Positions 44,800-56,600 of a DNA stretch of 64,000 nucleotides are shown in pieces. Every line of letters starts with the position of its first letter. Position 1 is the first letter of the stretch. The stretch is from Sordariomycetes sp. S80-01Y (Eukaryota > Ascomycota > Sordariomycetes): NCBI GenBank assembly GCA_037042185.1, contig JAXQJY010000032.1:3100001-3164000 (forward strand), written 5' to 3'. The notes below the pieces were generated by a model, which was given only the letters and a program-made list of their open reading frames with translations, ran no database searches and had not been told where the DNA came from. The position numbers and the translations under genes are program-made.

Positions 44800-46315
44800 A
44801 TGGCGCCCTCTACAGAGGCTCCCGAGCCGACCTCAGGTGCCGTGCAGAAACACCGCGCCTGCGACGAATGCCGTAGGTCCTCCCCTCGCCCCAACCCCGT
44901 CTCGGAGACTTATTGACGTCGCCCCCCCTGAAGGCTCCCGCAAGCTCGCCTGCACAAAGGAACCGTCCGGCTGCTCGCGATGTCGCCGCGAGGGCATAGC
45001 ATGCCACTACTCCCCGCAGAAACCTATGGGTCGGCCGCGGAAGAGGAGGTTGGTGGAGGAGGAAGCGTCCGACCACCCGGCGCCGGCTGAGAACGTCGTG
45101 TATCATCCACCAGCTCTTGATGCGCCGCTGCCACACGGCCAGTTCGATACTCTCGTGCAGGCTACGTTCCCTCAGACTGACCCAGTCTTGGCGGACTCAA
45201 GTCTGGCGTTCCTCGATGATGCTCAGCCGTCGAACTTGGAGTTCCTTGACTTGCTCCCATACCACTACGCCGACTCACAGCCCCTTGACCCCCGGATCCT
45301 CCAACAGCAGCAGCATGCCCTCCCTATGGACCCAGCCAACCCTTTCTCCCTCAATGGCGGCGTCGACCTCCTCAGCGGTATTTCCTTCGAGGAAGACCCC
45401 GACTCCACGGCAGCGCAAATGTCAAAGGACATAAGCGACTCCCTTCAACGATACTGGCAGTCCCAGAACATCGAGCCCCTGGAGCCGCCAGAGTCGCTCT
45501 CGTCCGACTCCGCCAGCTCACCAGAGTCCGGCCAGAATTCGTCCCACTCCTGCTCGACTTCGGTGTCGGAGAAGACCGCCACGCCCAAAGCCGTGCCCTC
45601 CGTTCCCTGCGGCTGCCTGTCAAATCTCTATCTCGCCCTCGACTCGCTGTCGAGACTCCCGCCCGACATCACCAGCGCGATGCGCGTCGCTCGCCACTCA
45701 ACAAAGGTAGCCCACGACGTCATAAAGTGCCCTTGCTGCGGCGAGCAGACCCTCATCGACAACCCAACCGCCCCTCCCCCGATCCAGTGCTTCCAGAGCC
45801 TGATGTGCCTCGCTGCCCTGGTGCCGTCGGCCTGCAACGCCTACGCCGCTATCCTCGAGATGGTGGACGGCGAGACGCAGAGGGCAAAGGCAGAGGGGCG
45901 GAAGCTGCACTTCTCCTACAAGCTTGTGAACGGGATGTGGAGCGTCGGCCAGCACCATGAGCAGTGCCCGAACATGGAGCTCTTCAACGACAAGGACTTG
46001 GACCCGGACACGTGGAGGACGGTCATGCGCGCCATCTTGCGCCTCGACGTCTACGGCTTCGGAGACCCACCCGAGGATGTGAGCTCCGCGGCCTTCAAGC
46101 AGCAGGGCTTGAGGGATGTCGTCCGGCTGCTGGAGGAGAGGAGCGAGAGGAGGCACAACGCCCTGGACCACGCCCACGCGAACGGGCACGCGCAGGCGCA
46201 GAACCTGTTCTTGCTGCAGCAGAGGCCGTACCAGAGCGTGCCGCCGGACCAGAGGAACTGCATCCGGGTGTTGGAGGCGGCGAGAATTGCGCTGGATAAT
46301 CTGGTCATTGCCTGA
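44800..46315 (+). CDS. Zn2Cys6 (fungal-type) transcription factor
   Basis: Exons are 44800-44872 and 44934-46315, giving 484 residues. The zinc cluster is complete: C21-x2-C24-x6-C31-x6-C38-x2-C41-x6-C48, followed by a basic GRPRKRR patch. The single intron (GTAGGT...TTGACG...GAAG) interrupts the cluster between C24 and C31. The middle is acidic and Gln/Ser-rich. The C-terminal half has a conserved-looking region with CGCLSNLYLALDSLSRLP and KCPCCGEQTL, the latter a second Cys motif of unknown use. There is no obvious fungal-specific middle homology domain. Nuclear DNA binding is inferred from the cluster; target genes are unknown. Its divergent neighbour is the MBOAT-like gene, which makes local regulation possible but unproven. 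The frame is open upstream without another ATG. Confidence 0.9.
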
Positions 46316-46550
46316 GCGATGTCCATTGGTCCACCTCGTGTTTACCGCAGCACACACGATGAAGGGGAGGGCGTTTTCAGGGGTAGAAAAAGGCGATTGG
46401 ATACCACTCTTCCGTATAATAGCGATGCACGAATTTATGAGAATACATGGCAGCTACCTTACCCAGGTACATTCCATGCAAGATATGCCAAAGATCTAAA
46501 CGCCATCCTATGCAGATGCCCAGTGCTCTGAGCCCACGAAACGTCCTGCG

Positions 46551-47696
46551 CTATTCGCTCTCCTCCATCATGCCCAGCACGTCGAGCTCTCTCTTCACCA
46601 ATCTTTCGAACTCCTCCCTCTCGATGCCGCTCGCCCGGCTGAGCATGAAGAGACTCCTGATGCTCCTGGAGACGTGCTGCCTCACGCCAAACTCGTTCTG
46701 CTCCTGCCTGCCGGCCTTGTCCTCCAGCTTGCCCGCTTCAGCCTCCAACTTGGCGACTGTGTCCTCGCCGTTCGAGCTCGCGCTGGACTCGGGCCTTGGG
46801 TGGAGTATCGCCTCGTCAAACTTGGGCGCTTGGGGATTGCTGCCGGCGCCTGCCCCTAGGCCCAGCGGTGGCTGCTGCGGCGATAGCTGCGCAGCAGCAG
46901 CCTCCTCGTCCGGATCGTGATTGTCCATAGCGGGCTGTACGTCGTCGTACTGCGCAAAGTAGTTGTCCTCCTCGGTCTTGGTCGGGGGCTGTCCTCCGGC
47001 GATCGATCTTGGGGCGGGCGAAGCTTTTTGCGCCGGCGTCCTCCCCCTCCCCGGGGTAGCGTCATATTGAGCCCAGTAGTCATCGTCGTCGTCCTCCTCT
47101 TGCACCTCCTGCACCGGCTTTGTGCCGTTGACGGCTAAGTGGCCCCCGTTGGTTTGCGTCTTCGCGCCCTTTTTCGCCTCGAAGTCCTTCTCAGCCTGCG
47201 CCATGGTCGGCTGACCCCCGAACGCGGCAAACGGCTCCTTGTCCGCGACGGTAACTTCGCCTATCCTCCAGCCATCGCCGCCGTCCGGATCCCCCACGCA
47301 CCAAACCAGCTGGAACCCGAGTCCCAGCTCCCCCAGCACAACGAGCGCCTGCAGCGTCTCGCTGTCCACCCGTCTGTACCTGGTCTGCGCGTCGTAGTCC
47401 CAGTCGATCTCGACCTCGCCGGATACGGGATGGGGCTCTAAGCTGCCGCTCGTGGCAATGTCGGACAGCGCGCGCGCCTTGCTGGAGTCGTAGCAGAGCA
47501 GGCGCAGCCACGGGTCGGAGGAGCTGGCGGAGAGGAATTGCACGCGCTGGCGCAAGATCGGGGAGAGGAGAGGGAGGACAGCGTCTGCGGGAACGGTCGA
47601 GGCTGCGGCTGCCGTCAGAGCTGGGAGGAGGGGCGTCAAGAGAGTCGGCGGGTTGGGAGGAGGGATGGTGGTCGCAGCTGGAGGTTGGACGGCCAT
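46551..47696 (-). CDS. Conserved acidic fungal protein with repeated YxAQYD motif
   Basis: A single exon of 381 residues from the ATG at 47696. I do not recognise the function. The N-terminus is Ala/Pro-rich. It is followed by a folded-looking segment: SSDPWLRLLCYDSSKA, then GEVEIDWDYDAQTRYRRVDS, then LGELGLGFQLVW. The middle has two copies of an acidic-aromatic motif, EEDDDDDYWAQYDATPG (about 200) and EEDNYFAQYDDVQPA (about 240). The C-terminal 60 residues look helical and end ERLVKRELDVLGMMEESE. There is no signal peptide or membrane segment, so a soluble cytosolic or nuclear protein is inferred. It is divergent from TPC1 and tail-to-tail (235 bp) with the Zn2Cys6 gene. Codon use and intact frame support a real gene. 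Confidence 0.8.
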   Translation of the reverse strand: MAVQPPAATTIPPPNPPTLLTPLLPALTAAAASTVPADAVLPLLSPILRQRVQFLSASSSDPWLRLLCYDSSKARALSDIATSGSLEPHPVSGEVEIDWDYDAQTRYRRVDSETLQALVVLGELGLGFQLVWCVGDPDGGDGWRIGEVTVADKEPFAAFGGQPTMAQAEKDFEAKKGAKTQTNGGHLAVNGTKPVQEVQEEDDDDDYWAQYDATPGRGRTPAQKASPAPRSIAGGQPPTKTEEDNYFAQYDDVQPAMDNHDPDEEAAAAQLSPQQPPLGLGAGAGSNPQAPKFDEAILHPRPESSASSNGEDTVAKLEAEAGKLEDKAGRQEQNEFGVRQHVSRSIRSLFMLSRASGIEREEFERLVKRELDVLGMMEESE

Positions 47697-48746
47697 TGTG
47701 GCGGTCGGTGATCTTAACCGTCGAGTAACAGGGTACCGTCCAGAGCTACCGCGCAGGTATCGTAAGAGGATAGAGTAGGTCGCTGAGAATTGGGGGAGCA
47801 GTTGAAAGGACTGCTTTTGTGTAGTTGCTTGGGCGGATCACATGCGAACTTGCACAGGTCTGCTGCCCCACGTCGCACGGTTTAGGTTTCTCGTCCGCAA
47901 ACGTAATTGCTGTCCTCGCGAATTGCAGGTACTAACTCTGAGTTTGTTTTGTACGGAAGAAAAGCGAATGAGCGACAGTGGAGTTGCAAGAGCTGAGGGA
48001 GACGAGGGAGACAAGGTCGCGAGGGAGTTCAGCTTCGTCTGGTGCTCATCCAATGTTGCATGGCGCCAGTGTGGAGTCCGGGGGAAAGGAAGTTGACGAG
48101 GTGGTCCTTTTCTGGACCGCAGTCGGGGCGCTGTCCGACGTTCCCACGGCATTACGGCGTCTAGAATTTCTTCCGAGATGCAGCTTGTGTTGTCGCGTTC
48201 AATTCGCTGCGTCCTGGAGAGTAGTGTTTGTTGCGATTTCTGACCTTGAGCCGTTATCACGAGACACGCTCCCTTTCGATGCAATGTCACCTTCGGGTAA
48301 GCCGTCCCGAAGGGGTCTGGACGGGCCGCAGAGTGTAACAACAACCAGGCACCCGCACCTGTGCCATCGTGACCTGCCATTTTGAGACCCGAATTGACAT
48401 TCCTCAAAAAGCCTCGTATGCTCATGGTCAGCAGAGAATTTTTTATTTTATTTTTGTTTCTTTCTCAGCAGCCTGTAGCTTATCTCTGTTGCGCAGTATC
48501 CATAGCCCGTCGTAAATTTACAGGCCGACTCAAAGCGCGTCTAAGCTCCCGGACCATGTCGTCATTCACACGTTCCAGCCCCAGGGGTCCATCTTCCTAC
48601 TCGGGAATAGCAGCCGGCCTAGAAACAATTTCAACATTCCAGGACGGCGAGTCAACATCAACAACATCGCGACCCATGATCTGACCGCCTCTTCACGCCG
48701 TCAGTTGCCCGACAACTGCACCCTTGAGGCAGAGCGACAGAAGTCT
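47697..48746. other. Divergent intergenic region, acidic protein / TPC1
   Basis: 1.05 kb. A T-rich stretch near 48440-48470 (TTTTATTTTATTTTTG) and a leader before 48747 are visible. The open frames are short. No gene seen. Confidence 0.5.
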
Positions 48747-49759
48747 ATGTCGCCCAAAGGAGAACGCCTCAAAGATGAGGGCTCCAAGTTGCAGGTCGTT
48801 TCCGCTGGCGCGGTAGCAGGTCTGGTCTCGCGGTACGCTCGCAAGCTCTGGATGCCCGTGGTCGCCCGCTAATGGTTGCTGATAGCTTCGTCATTGCACC
48901 TCTCGACGTCGTCAAGATACGATTGCAGTTGCAGCCTCATTCCCTCTCCGACCCGCTCGCCCCCTTGCGAACAGCCCCCGTCTACCGCGGAACCTACGCC
49001 ACCGTCCGCCACATCCTCCGGCATGAGGGCCTCACCGCGCTATGGAAAGGCAACGTCCCGGCCGAGCTCATGTACGTCTGCTACGCGGCCCTCCAGTTCG
49101 GCACCTACCGCACCGTCACCCTCGCTCTGCACTCCGGTCTGGACAGGAAGCTGCCAGACGCGGCCGAGAGTTTCATCGCAGGAGCTTCTGCCGGTGCGCT
49201 TGCTACGAGCTTGACGTACCCGCTCGACCTGCTCCGCACAAGATTCGCTGCGCAAGGGAAACAGAAGGTGTACAGCTCATTGCTGGGAGCTCTACGGGAC
49301 ATCAGGAGAGATGAGGGGTACAGGGGCTTCTTTAGAGGCATCGGACCTGGCTTGGCGCAGATTGTTCCCTTCATGGGAATCTTCTTCGCGAGCTATGAGA
49401 GCTTAAGGATGATGATGGCGGACGTGAACATGCCCTGGGGCAGTGGTGACGCTACGGCTGGCGCGATTGGTAGCGTCATTGCCAAGACGTCGGTTTTCCC
49501 GCTCGATCTCGTGCGGAAACGCATACAGGTCCAAGGCCCGACGAGGGCCAGGTATGGCAACGGGGATATACCCGAGTACAAAAGCGCGGCCAAGGCGCTG
49601 CGCACGATTGTGAGGACTGAGGGCGCGCGGGGCCTGTTCAAGGGCCTGCCTATTAGTCTATTGAAGTCGGCACCAGCGAGCGCCGTCACCGTGTGGACGT
49701 ACGAACGTGCGCTCGAGGCCATGATCAACATCGAGAAGACGAGCAAAGATATACCCTGA
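48747..49759 (+). CDS. TPC1: Mitochondrial thiamine pyrophosphate carrier
   Basis: Exons are 48747-48832 and 48886-49759, giving 319 residues, typical for the family. The intron is GTACGC...CTAATGGTTGCTGATAG. The product is a six-helix mitochondrial carrier with the three PxDxx[KR] signatures: [26 protein letters not shown] and [13 protein letters not shown]. The N-terminus [18 protein letters not shown] and the [13 protein letters not shown] loop point to Tpc1 rather than another carrier. Tpc1 imports thiamine pyrophosphate into the matrix for pyruvate and 2-oxoglutarate dehydrogenases. There is no cleavable presequence, as usual. Its stop lies 54 bases from that of the nucleoside hydrolase on the other strand. 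Confidence 0.92.
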
Positions 49760-49813
49760 ATCTATAGATCTAGAACGGCAACGATAGTCTATGAACTTTT
49801 TCTACCCGCGGAT

Positions 49814-51127
49814 CTAGTTCCTCCCTAGAGACTTGTTGACTTCATCAGCCCTTTCCATGCAATCCTCAATGACAGCCCAGAACTTGGCCGTGTCGCAGCT
49901 CCGCGGTATCCTGACGCCCTCGGACCCAGGCGGGAGGATTTTGGCGATGGTGCGGCCCGTCTCCTTTCCTCCGTCTTTGGCTTCTTCGAAAGTCCCCTCC
50001 GTCACAACCGCAACCTCGAAGCGCTCATCGTGCTTGGGTTGCGCGCTCTTCTTGAAGTCCCAGTCGAAGAACATCTCCTCGTCCGTGCCGGCCAGGACGA
50101 GGGCGACGGCCAGGGGGTCGTGCAGAGGAGGGCCAGCAGTGATGCCGAATTGCGCGGCGTATGTCTGGGCGAAGAAGTAGAGCAGCTCGACGAGCATCTG
50201 CCGGAGGGTGGTTTTTCCCTTGCCCGTCTTCTCGCCGCCCTCCTTTCCGTACATCAGAAGATCACGCACGTCCTCGGTCGCCAGGACCTGGTGACTCAGA
50301 TCCAACGGCACGACCGACGTCTTGGCTGCCAGAGCCTTGTTGCTGAAGATCTCGTGGGCTGCTTCTGGGTCGACGAGAATGTTGAACTCGGCGTAGGGGG
50401 TGTAGTTGCCGATGCGCTCCTTGCCGTCGACCTGCCCGAGGGGCGCGTCCGAGAAACCGGCACCGATAGCGCCGCCCATCAATGAAAGACCCTTGATGTG
50501 GGAGACCAGATCCGGGTGCTCTCTGAACAAGGCCCCGACGTTGGTCAGGCACCCAGTTGCCACGATCCAGGCGGTGCCCTTGGGCTGTTTCCTCAGGGCC
50601 TCTGCCATGGCCTGGACAACTGGGACTTCGGAAGGCTTGCATTCCGGCTCGGGCAGGAGATCTGTGCCGTCGAGGCCGGAGAGACCGTGGATGTCTGTTG
50701 GCGCGTGGAGCGTCGGGCGCTCAAGCGGTTTGGAGAGGCCGGTGTGAAGAGGAACGTCCTTGTGTTTTCCCATTGCCGTCAGCAAGGAGGCAGCGTTGTG
50801 TGTTGTGTTTCTGGATGTTCGTAAGCAACTAGAGCAAGCCCATGTCGGGGGGAAAGGGAACTGCACATACTCAAGCGACGCGTTGCCGAAGACGCTGGAT
50901 ACGCCGAGGAGCTCCATCTTGGGGTGGTAAGCGGCCATGAGGATGGCGAAAGCATCCTGGTACATCCTGTCAGTAATCGAATAGAGACCTCTTGGAACGA
51001 ATACCGCGCAGAATTGCACTTCCTGGGCTTAGTTACGTAGCATTCAGGAGACAGCAAGACATAGGGGATGTGAACCTACATCATGGCCTGGATCACAATC
51101 CAGCCAAACGGGGATCTTGCCAGACAT
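49814..51127 (-). CDS. Inosine-uridine-preferring nucleoside hydrolase
   Basis: Exons are 51080-51127, 50871-50956 and 49814-50810, giving 376 residues. The introns are 123 and 60 bp. The first intron splits the calcium-binding signature, which reads DCDPGHDDAFAIL after splicing. Other active-site elements are VFGNASLENTTHNA, ATGCLTNVGALF, the AEFNILVDPEAAHE block and LHDPLAVALVL, whose His-Asp completes the metal site. The enzyme hydrolyses the N-glycosidic bond of ribonucleosides for purine and pyrimidine salvage, as yeast Urh1 does. It is probably cytosolic, since no signal peptide is present. The C-terminal third is longer than in bacterial homologues but normal for fungi. All key residues are present. 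Substrate preference cannot be told. Confidence 0.92.
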
Positions 51128-51598
51128 ATCGAGAGACCTAGAGGTGCGTGTGATCTACGGCCCGTAAACGATGTATATGATAAGTGAGCAAGTCACATAC
51201 ACTCAGTGAGGAATTGAGATGAGAGGTTCGAGTTCGTTCAAGGTGAGAGGCACTGTTGACCTTGACACATCAATGCCCACTTTAGGTGTGGTGGGGTGTC
51301 CTCCAGTGTCGGATGCTGCCCCTCATTCGACCGACTTCTTCCTCGAGCTACAACGCGCTTGGCTTCGTCACTTGGCCGAGCCCTGGAGGGTCCTTTTGTT
51401 GAGGCTATGTGGTGCTTTCCATTTGCGGCTACGTAACAGCTTTCCCCAGGTTCTGGGTCCTCGGCTACCGTCGTGCGGTCCGGCCGTTGCATCGCCGGCC
51501 GCATCGCGCAGCCCCGTCCATTGTGGGACTGGCCGCGGAGGTCCGCGATAAGACATGACCTTCCGCATCAGGTTTCGAAAACATTGAATTTTTCTCGG
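51128..51598. other. Intergenic, upstream of the nucleoside hydrolase
   Basis: 471 bases between the hydrolase start and the RED gene stop, both minus strand. It probably contains the hydrolase promoter. No other feature seen. Confidence 0.5.
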
Positions 51599-53227
51599 CT
51601 ACGAAGACGCTTTGCGTGATTCCATGACACGCAGGACGTCCGCGGCGCTGTTCCCGTCGCCTTTGCGCTTCTTTGGCCCTCTCTTCCGCTTGCCACCACC
51701 ACCTCCCTGGCCCTCGCCGTCGTCGTCCTGGCCCCAATTTGATAGCTTGACCTTGGAGTCGTCAAGGTCCTCTTCATCCTCGTATCGGCTTGTGCCAAAG
51801 CCCATGTCTAAATCTTGATCATCTCGGTCCGCGCTGGCCAGCATCTTCTTCAGACGCTCCTCGCGCGCCCTCTTCTCTCGAGCGGCTTCACGGCCCTCTT
51901 CATCGTCATCATCGTCGTCGTCGTCGTCGTGCTCCTCGGTCTTCTTGAGGGCTGCTGCTCGTTTGATGGCTGCCTGGATGGCAGGATCATCCATGGAGGG
52001 CGCTTTGTGCTCTTCCTGTGATACCAGCCCGGTCTTTGAGCCCGCGAAATAGTTGGGTTTGAGCGTAGCTTTGGGTTTCGGCGGCGGCGGCATGGGATCT
52101 TCGCGGGAAAGGTCATCCTCTGCTGGCGATTCCGACGGCCGCTGTGGTCTAGCTTCTGCTGTTGTCGTTTCCTCCTCGTCACCTGAGTCCGAGTCTGAGC
52201 CCCCTATGCCTGCCAACGGATCGTAGTCGTCTCCGACGCCCTCGAAAATATCCATGTCTTCATCCTCTTCTGGCTCGTCCTTCTTTCTGTATTGCTCTGG
52301 AACCTCCATCCCTAGAGGCGCAACGTTCTTGTCCGGCATGGGAAGCTCGTCTTTTGGATCGGGGTTGGCCTGGCCCTGCGTCTTTCGGACTTTTCTCTTC
52401 TCGTGCCCGTCCTCGTCGACGATGATCAAGACCTCCCGCCCCTTGCTGTCCCTTTCTATCCGCGAGCCCGCCTTCTGCGTGGCGCCAATCTTTCTGAATC
52501 GATCGCCCAAAGCAGGCTCTTGCGCTTTCTTCGCAGCTTCCCTTGAAGCTTTGAGTTCCGCCAAAATTTGGTCTCTGGTTCTTTTCTTCCCAGGCGCCAG
52601 TGTTACCGTTGATATCTCTCCTTTCTTTTTAGCAGGCCTGTCTTTCTCGACAACCTCTACTTCCTGCTTTTCCAACTGATCAAAGGCGTCGTCTACGTCC
52701 TCTTCGGGTTCTGCACTGCCTTCGGCTTCGGTCTCTGCATTTTTCTCACCATAGACATCCTCTCCTTCCCGTATTCGCTTCAACAGCTTGAAGTCAAGGC
52801 CCTTGACCAGATGAGTACTCTCCAAATCACCGCCCGCGATCTCGAACCGTAGCTTCTCGAACGTCGCCTGGTCGATTTCCTCCTTCTTCAGGGACTCTTC
52901 CAAGGCTTTTAGTCGTTCAGCGCGGTCGTCTTCAGCTTCACCTTCCCTCTCCGCCGTCCGGTCGACGTAGCCATCTGCTATCCTGGCGCCCTTTGGAGCT
53001 GCTGATCGGAATTTCTTCTGCGGTCGTTCTGCGCGATTTCGTTGAGCCAGCTGGCGCGTAAAGTCGGCCTGCGATCCCCCTAGAGCTCGTGGCGTCATGG
53101 GGATACTGGCGCGCTGTCGCGATCCAAGGGAGGTACCGCCTGGGGTTGCGGGAGGTGGTGAGGGGCCATCGTTTGACGACTTTGCTGATTTCGCAGCTAT
53201 CAGCTTCCGGAACTGTTCATTGTTCAT
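51599..53227 (-). CDS. RED/IK-family splicing factor homologue
   Basis: A single exon of 542 residues from the ATG at 53227 (MNNEQFRKLI). The frame goes on upstream only to a GTG. The N-terminal RED domain is clear: NNEQFRKLI, TPRALGG, DFTRQLAQRN, KGARIADGYVDRTAERE and GGDLESTHLVKGLDFKLL near residue 132, matching human IK. RED/IK is a nuclear component of the spliceosome B complex and works with SMU1 in splicing. The rest is charged and disordered, with a long acidic run (EEHDDDDDDDDDEEG) and a C-terminal basic nuclear-targeting patch (KRKRGPKKRKG). The arginine-glutamate dipeptide array of the animal protein is absent. The gene is head-to-head with REV1 over 378 bases. Confidence 0.88.
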   Translation of the reverse strand: MNNEQFRKLIAAKSAKSSNDGPSPPPATPGGTSLGSRQRASIPMTPRALGGSQADFTRQLAQRNRAERPQKKFRSAAPKGARIADGYVDRTAEREGEAEDDRAERLKALEESLKKEEIDQATFEKLRFEIAGGDLESTHLVKGLDFKLLKRIREGEDVYGEKNAETEAEGSAEPEEDVDDAFDQLEKQEVEVVEKDRPAKKKGEISTVTLAPGKKRTRDQILAELKASREAAKKAQEPALGDRFRKIGATQKAGSRIERDSKGREVLIIVDEDGHEKRKVRKTQGQANPDPKDELPMPDKNVAPLGMEVPEQYRKKDEPEEDEDMDIFEGVGDDYDPLAGIGGSDSDSGDEEETTTAEARPQRPSESPAEDDLSREDPMPPPPKPKATLKPNYFAGSKTGLVSQEEHKAPSMDDPAIQAAIKRAAALKKTEEHDDDDDDDDDEEGREAAREKRAREERLKKMLASADRDDQDLDMGFGTSRYEDEEDLDDSKVKLSNWGQDDDGEGQGGGGGKRKRGPKKRKGDGNSAADVLRVMESRKASS

Positions 53228-53605
53228 GATGGCTTCGCGTTGAGGACGAGAGCGTAGGAAGACGTTCCGCGCCGGGTTTCGACACTTTCCTATAAAGATC
53301 GTCACTGCGTGGCTGGTGAATGTGGCTTAATCAAAGAAAAGTCACGAGGTGACGTGTGAGAGGCGCGACACGATGCCCCACTCTCGCGCCTTAAGTCAGA
53401 GTGCATCTGCACCTTAAGGTGACATCTGCCATCACTCCGCCCCGTTGCTTTCGATGTCTCGTCCCGTCTTCTTGGCTATTGTAGACCACCCCCTCCGTTC
53501 AAGATGAAGTGAGCTTCGAAACAGGCTCGGGCTGCTTAGGACGACTCACCAGACCCTGCAGCGTCTCAACACACCACAACTACTACCGCTGGGCCGACCC
53601 TCATC
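53228..53605. promoter_or_regulatory. Shared divergent promoter region RED / REV1
   Basis: 378 bases separate the RED and REV1 start codons, so both promoters must lie here. C/T-rich leader sequence precedes each ATG. No clear TATA box was seen. Confidence 0.6.
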
Positions 53606-56600
53606 ATGGGAACCGTGCTGAACAAAAACTCGGAAAAGGTCCGCAAAAGGATCGAAGGCCACACTTTTGAAGATGAGGGAGGCGAAGAGTACGGCGAGAG
53701 TGCCTTCGGTGGCTTCGGCGACTACTTCCGGCGCAAGAAGATCAAGCTTCAGAACCTCGACGCGGACATGCGCGCATCCTCTGAGAAGCCGCAGATCTTC
53801 AAAGGTATTGTCGCGCATGTCACTGGATACACGCAGCCACCGTTGCATATTCTTCACAAAGAAATTGTCCAGCATGGGGGTGGCTTCCTTCAGTACTTGG
53901 ACTCAAAGACGATGGCAACCCACATCATAGCTTCAACTCTGCCTCCGAAGAAAACCGTTGACTTCACTCGGTATCGAATTGTGAAGCCAGGTTGGATCAT
54001 GGACTCAGTGGCTGCTGGAAAGCTGCTGTCTTGGACTGACTATCGCGTCTTGGATGAAGGACCCAGGCAGAAAGTCCTCAAGTTCGACAGCACTAAGGGG
54101 ATAACTCAGCAGAGCCCCCAGGCAAAGCACGGGTATCGAGATCAGATCGAGGACAGTTTCTACACCAGCCAGTTTAAGAAGGCACCTGGTTCGACTCAGC
54201 CCTGGAGCCAAATGGTCGAGAGTCTGAATACCCCGATGCGTCCTCCACAACAAACGCCTCAGGGTGTGGAGCGCTCGTCAGACTCAATGCCCGAAACTTT
54301 GTCGACTGACACCCCTACAGAAGCAAGTAATGCCATGTTTCAACAGCCGAGTAAGGAGGTTAGTGGGCTAGACACCCCCTCGAAGCCGCCCGAAGAGTCG
54401 AAATTGCTAGGGCGTGCGTCCAGATTTGACGAGAGCTCGCGACCGACCGAGCCTCCCAAAGACGCCACCTCTGAGGAGCACAATGCGTGGCTTCTGTCGG
54501 ACCCGCGACTGCGCAAATCATCAACGGCCAACCCGGAATTCTTGAAGCAGTACTACTCCGAAAGCCGGCTGCACCATTTGTCGACTTGGAAGGCGGAGCT
54601 CAAGTCAAAGATGCAGCGAATGGCGGCTGAAAAAGGGGCGACAGGGAAACCACCGAAGCGCAAACCAGGATCGAGACGGTATGTCATGCACGTCGACTTT
54701 GACAGCTTCTTCTGCGCCATCTCCCTCAAGAAGAACCCAGAGTACATTGGCAAACCGGCGGTTGTTGCTCACGGTAACGGCACCGGCTCTGAGATTGCGA
54801 GTTGCAATTACCCTGCCCGTGAATTTGGCGTCAAGAATGGCATGTGGATGAAGCGGGCGCTCGAGCTTTGCAGCGATCTCAAGGTGCTTCCCTATGACTT
54901 CCCTGCCTACGAAGACGCTAGCCAGCTCTTCTATGAGTCAATCCTGCAGGTCGGCGGTACTGTCCAAAGCGTGAGCATTGATGAGGCGCTTGTCGACGTT
55001 ACATCGGTTGTATTGGAAGCTGCTGGTTCACAGGGTGTTGGCGTTGACGAAGGCAGCATCTGGCGTGAGCAGGAGAAGGTCGATGAAATCGCTCAAAAAC
55101 TTCGTGAGAGGATCAGGGAGAAGACTGGCTGCCACGTCTCGGTTGGCATCGGTGGAAATATTTTGCAGGCCAAAGTGGCATTGAGAAAGGCGAAACCAGC
55201 TGGGCAGTTCCAACTCAAGCCCGAGGAAGTTCTTGACTTCATTGGGGAGCTGAAGGTCGAGAACCTGCCAGGCGTGGCATACAGCATCGGCGGCAAGCTC
55301 GAAGACATTGGCGTTAAGCTCGTCAAAGACTTGCGCGAGCTTTCAAAAGAGCGCCTGTCGTCGGTACTCGGACCAAAGACTGGTGAAAAGTTGCATGAGT
55401 ACGCGCGCGGTATCGATCGGGTTGAGGTGGGCGAGCAGCCTCCACGCAAGTCGGTTTCGGCCGAGGTCAACTGGGGAATTCGTTTTATCAGTCAAGAAGA
55501 GGCCGAAGAGTTCCTGTACAACCTTTGCAGAGAAGTCGAGAAGCGACTACTAAACGAGCAAGTCAGGGGCCGGCAGATGACGCTCAAGGTTATGCGACGG
55601 TCTCTGGATGCACCGCTAGATCCAGCCAAGCACCTTGGCCACGGCAAGTGCGACGTTTTTAACAAAAGCACGCAGTTTGGTGTTGCCACGCATAACTACG
55701 AGGTTATCGGCAAGGAGGCTACAGCTATCTTGCGGTCCTTCAAATTCAGTCCCGGGGACCTTCGCGGCTTGGGGGTGCAGATGACAAAGCTTGAGCCGAT
55801 CAAGTTGAACTCAGCAGCCCCTGAGGGTAGTCAGCGCAAGCTCACATTCAACACGCTCGGCAAGCCATCGCCTGCGCGAAAGAGCTCTGAGACCGAGCCC
55901 ATCGACGACAGCAACAGCCCGCAAAAGCGACCGAACAAGATGGACGACTCAGACCCCATCACGGATGACCCCATAACGCCCCGAAAACAAAATGTTCATC
56001 CGGCCATGGCTCTAGCCAAGGCTGCAATGAGCGACCCTAAATCTAGGACCCCGCTCAATGTGGCAGGCACCCAATTTCTCATCCCGAGCAACGTGGATCC
56101 GGCTACCCTAGCTGAGCTGCCCACAGATATTCGAAGCAAAGTGATGGCACAGACTCGACGGTCTGAAGCGCGATCCGAATCGCCGGGTCCCAAGTCTCGC
56201 TCGGGGAGCCCGATGCCAGACATGATTCCTACACAAATCGATGCTGAAGTCTTTAACGCCCTGCCCGATGACATGAAAGCAGAGGTCCTGGCGCAGTATG
56301 GGAAAAGGCCGTCTCATCAGTCACCACAAAAAGACAGAATGCTCCAGCCCAAGCAACGGACTACGCCTACGAAAAGGGGACGGGTCAAGAATATGTTCGG
56401 CAAAGCGCAGCGTCAAAAAGATGCGGCAGCCGGTCTTATGCAGACCAACTTTCGAAGTCGGATCGGCAGCGAGCCTCCAGCAGAAGAGGCCGTCGAAGAG
56501 CTGGATCCTGAATTCCTGGCTCAGCTGCCCGAAGACGTGAAAAAGGAGGTGATCGCTGATCATCGCCGGCGACGCCTTGCCATGCGCTCGGGCTTAGACG

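Noticed and set aside
41654-47696. Secondary-metabolite gene cluster
   Set aside because: There is an acyltransferase and a regulator but no polyketide synthase, peptide synthetase, terpene cyclase or tailoring set nearby.
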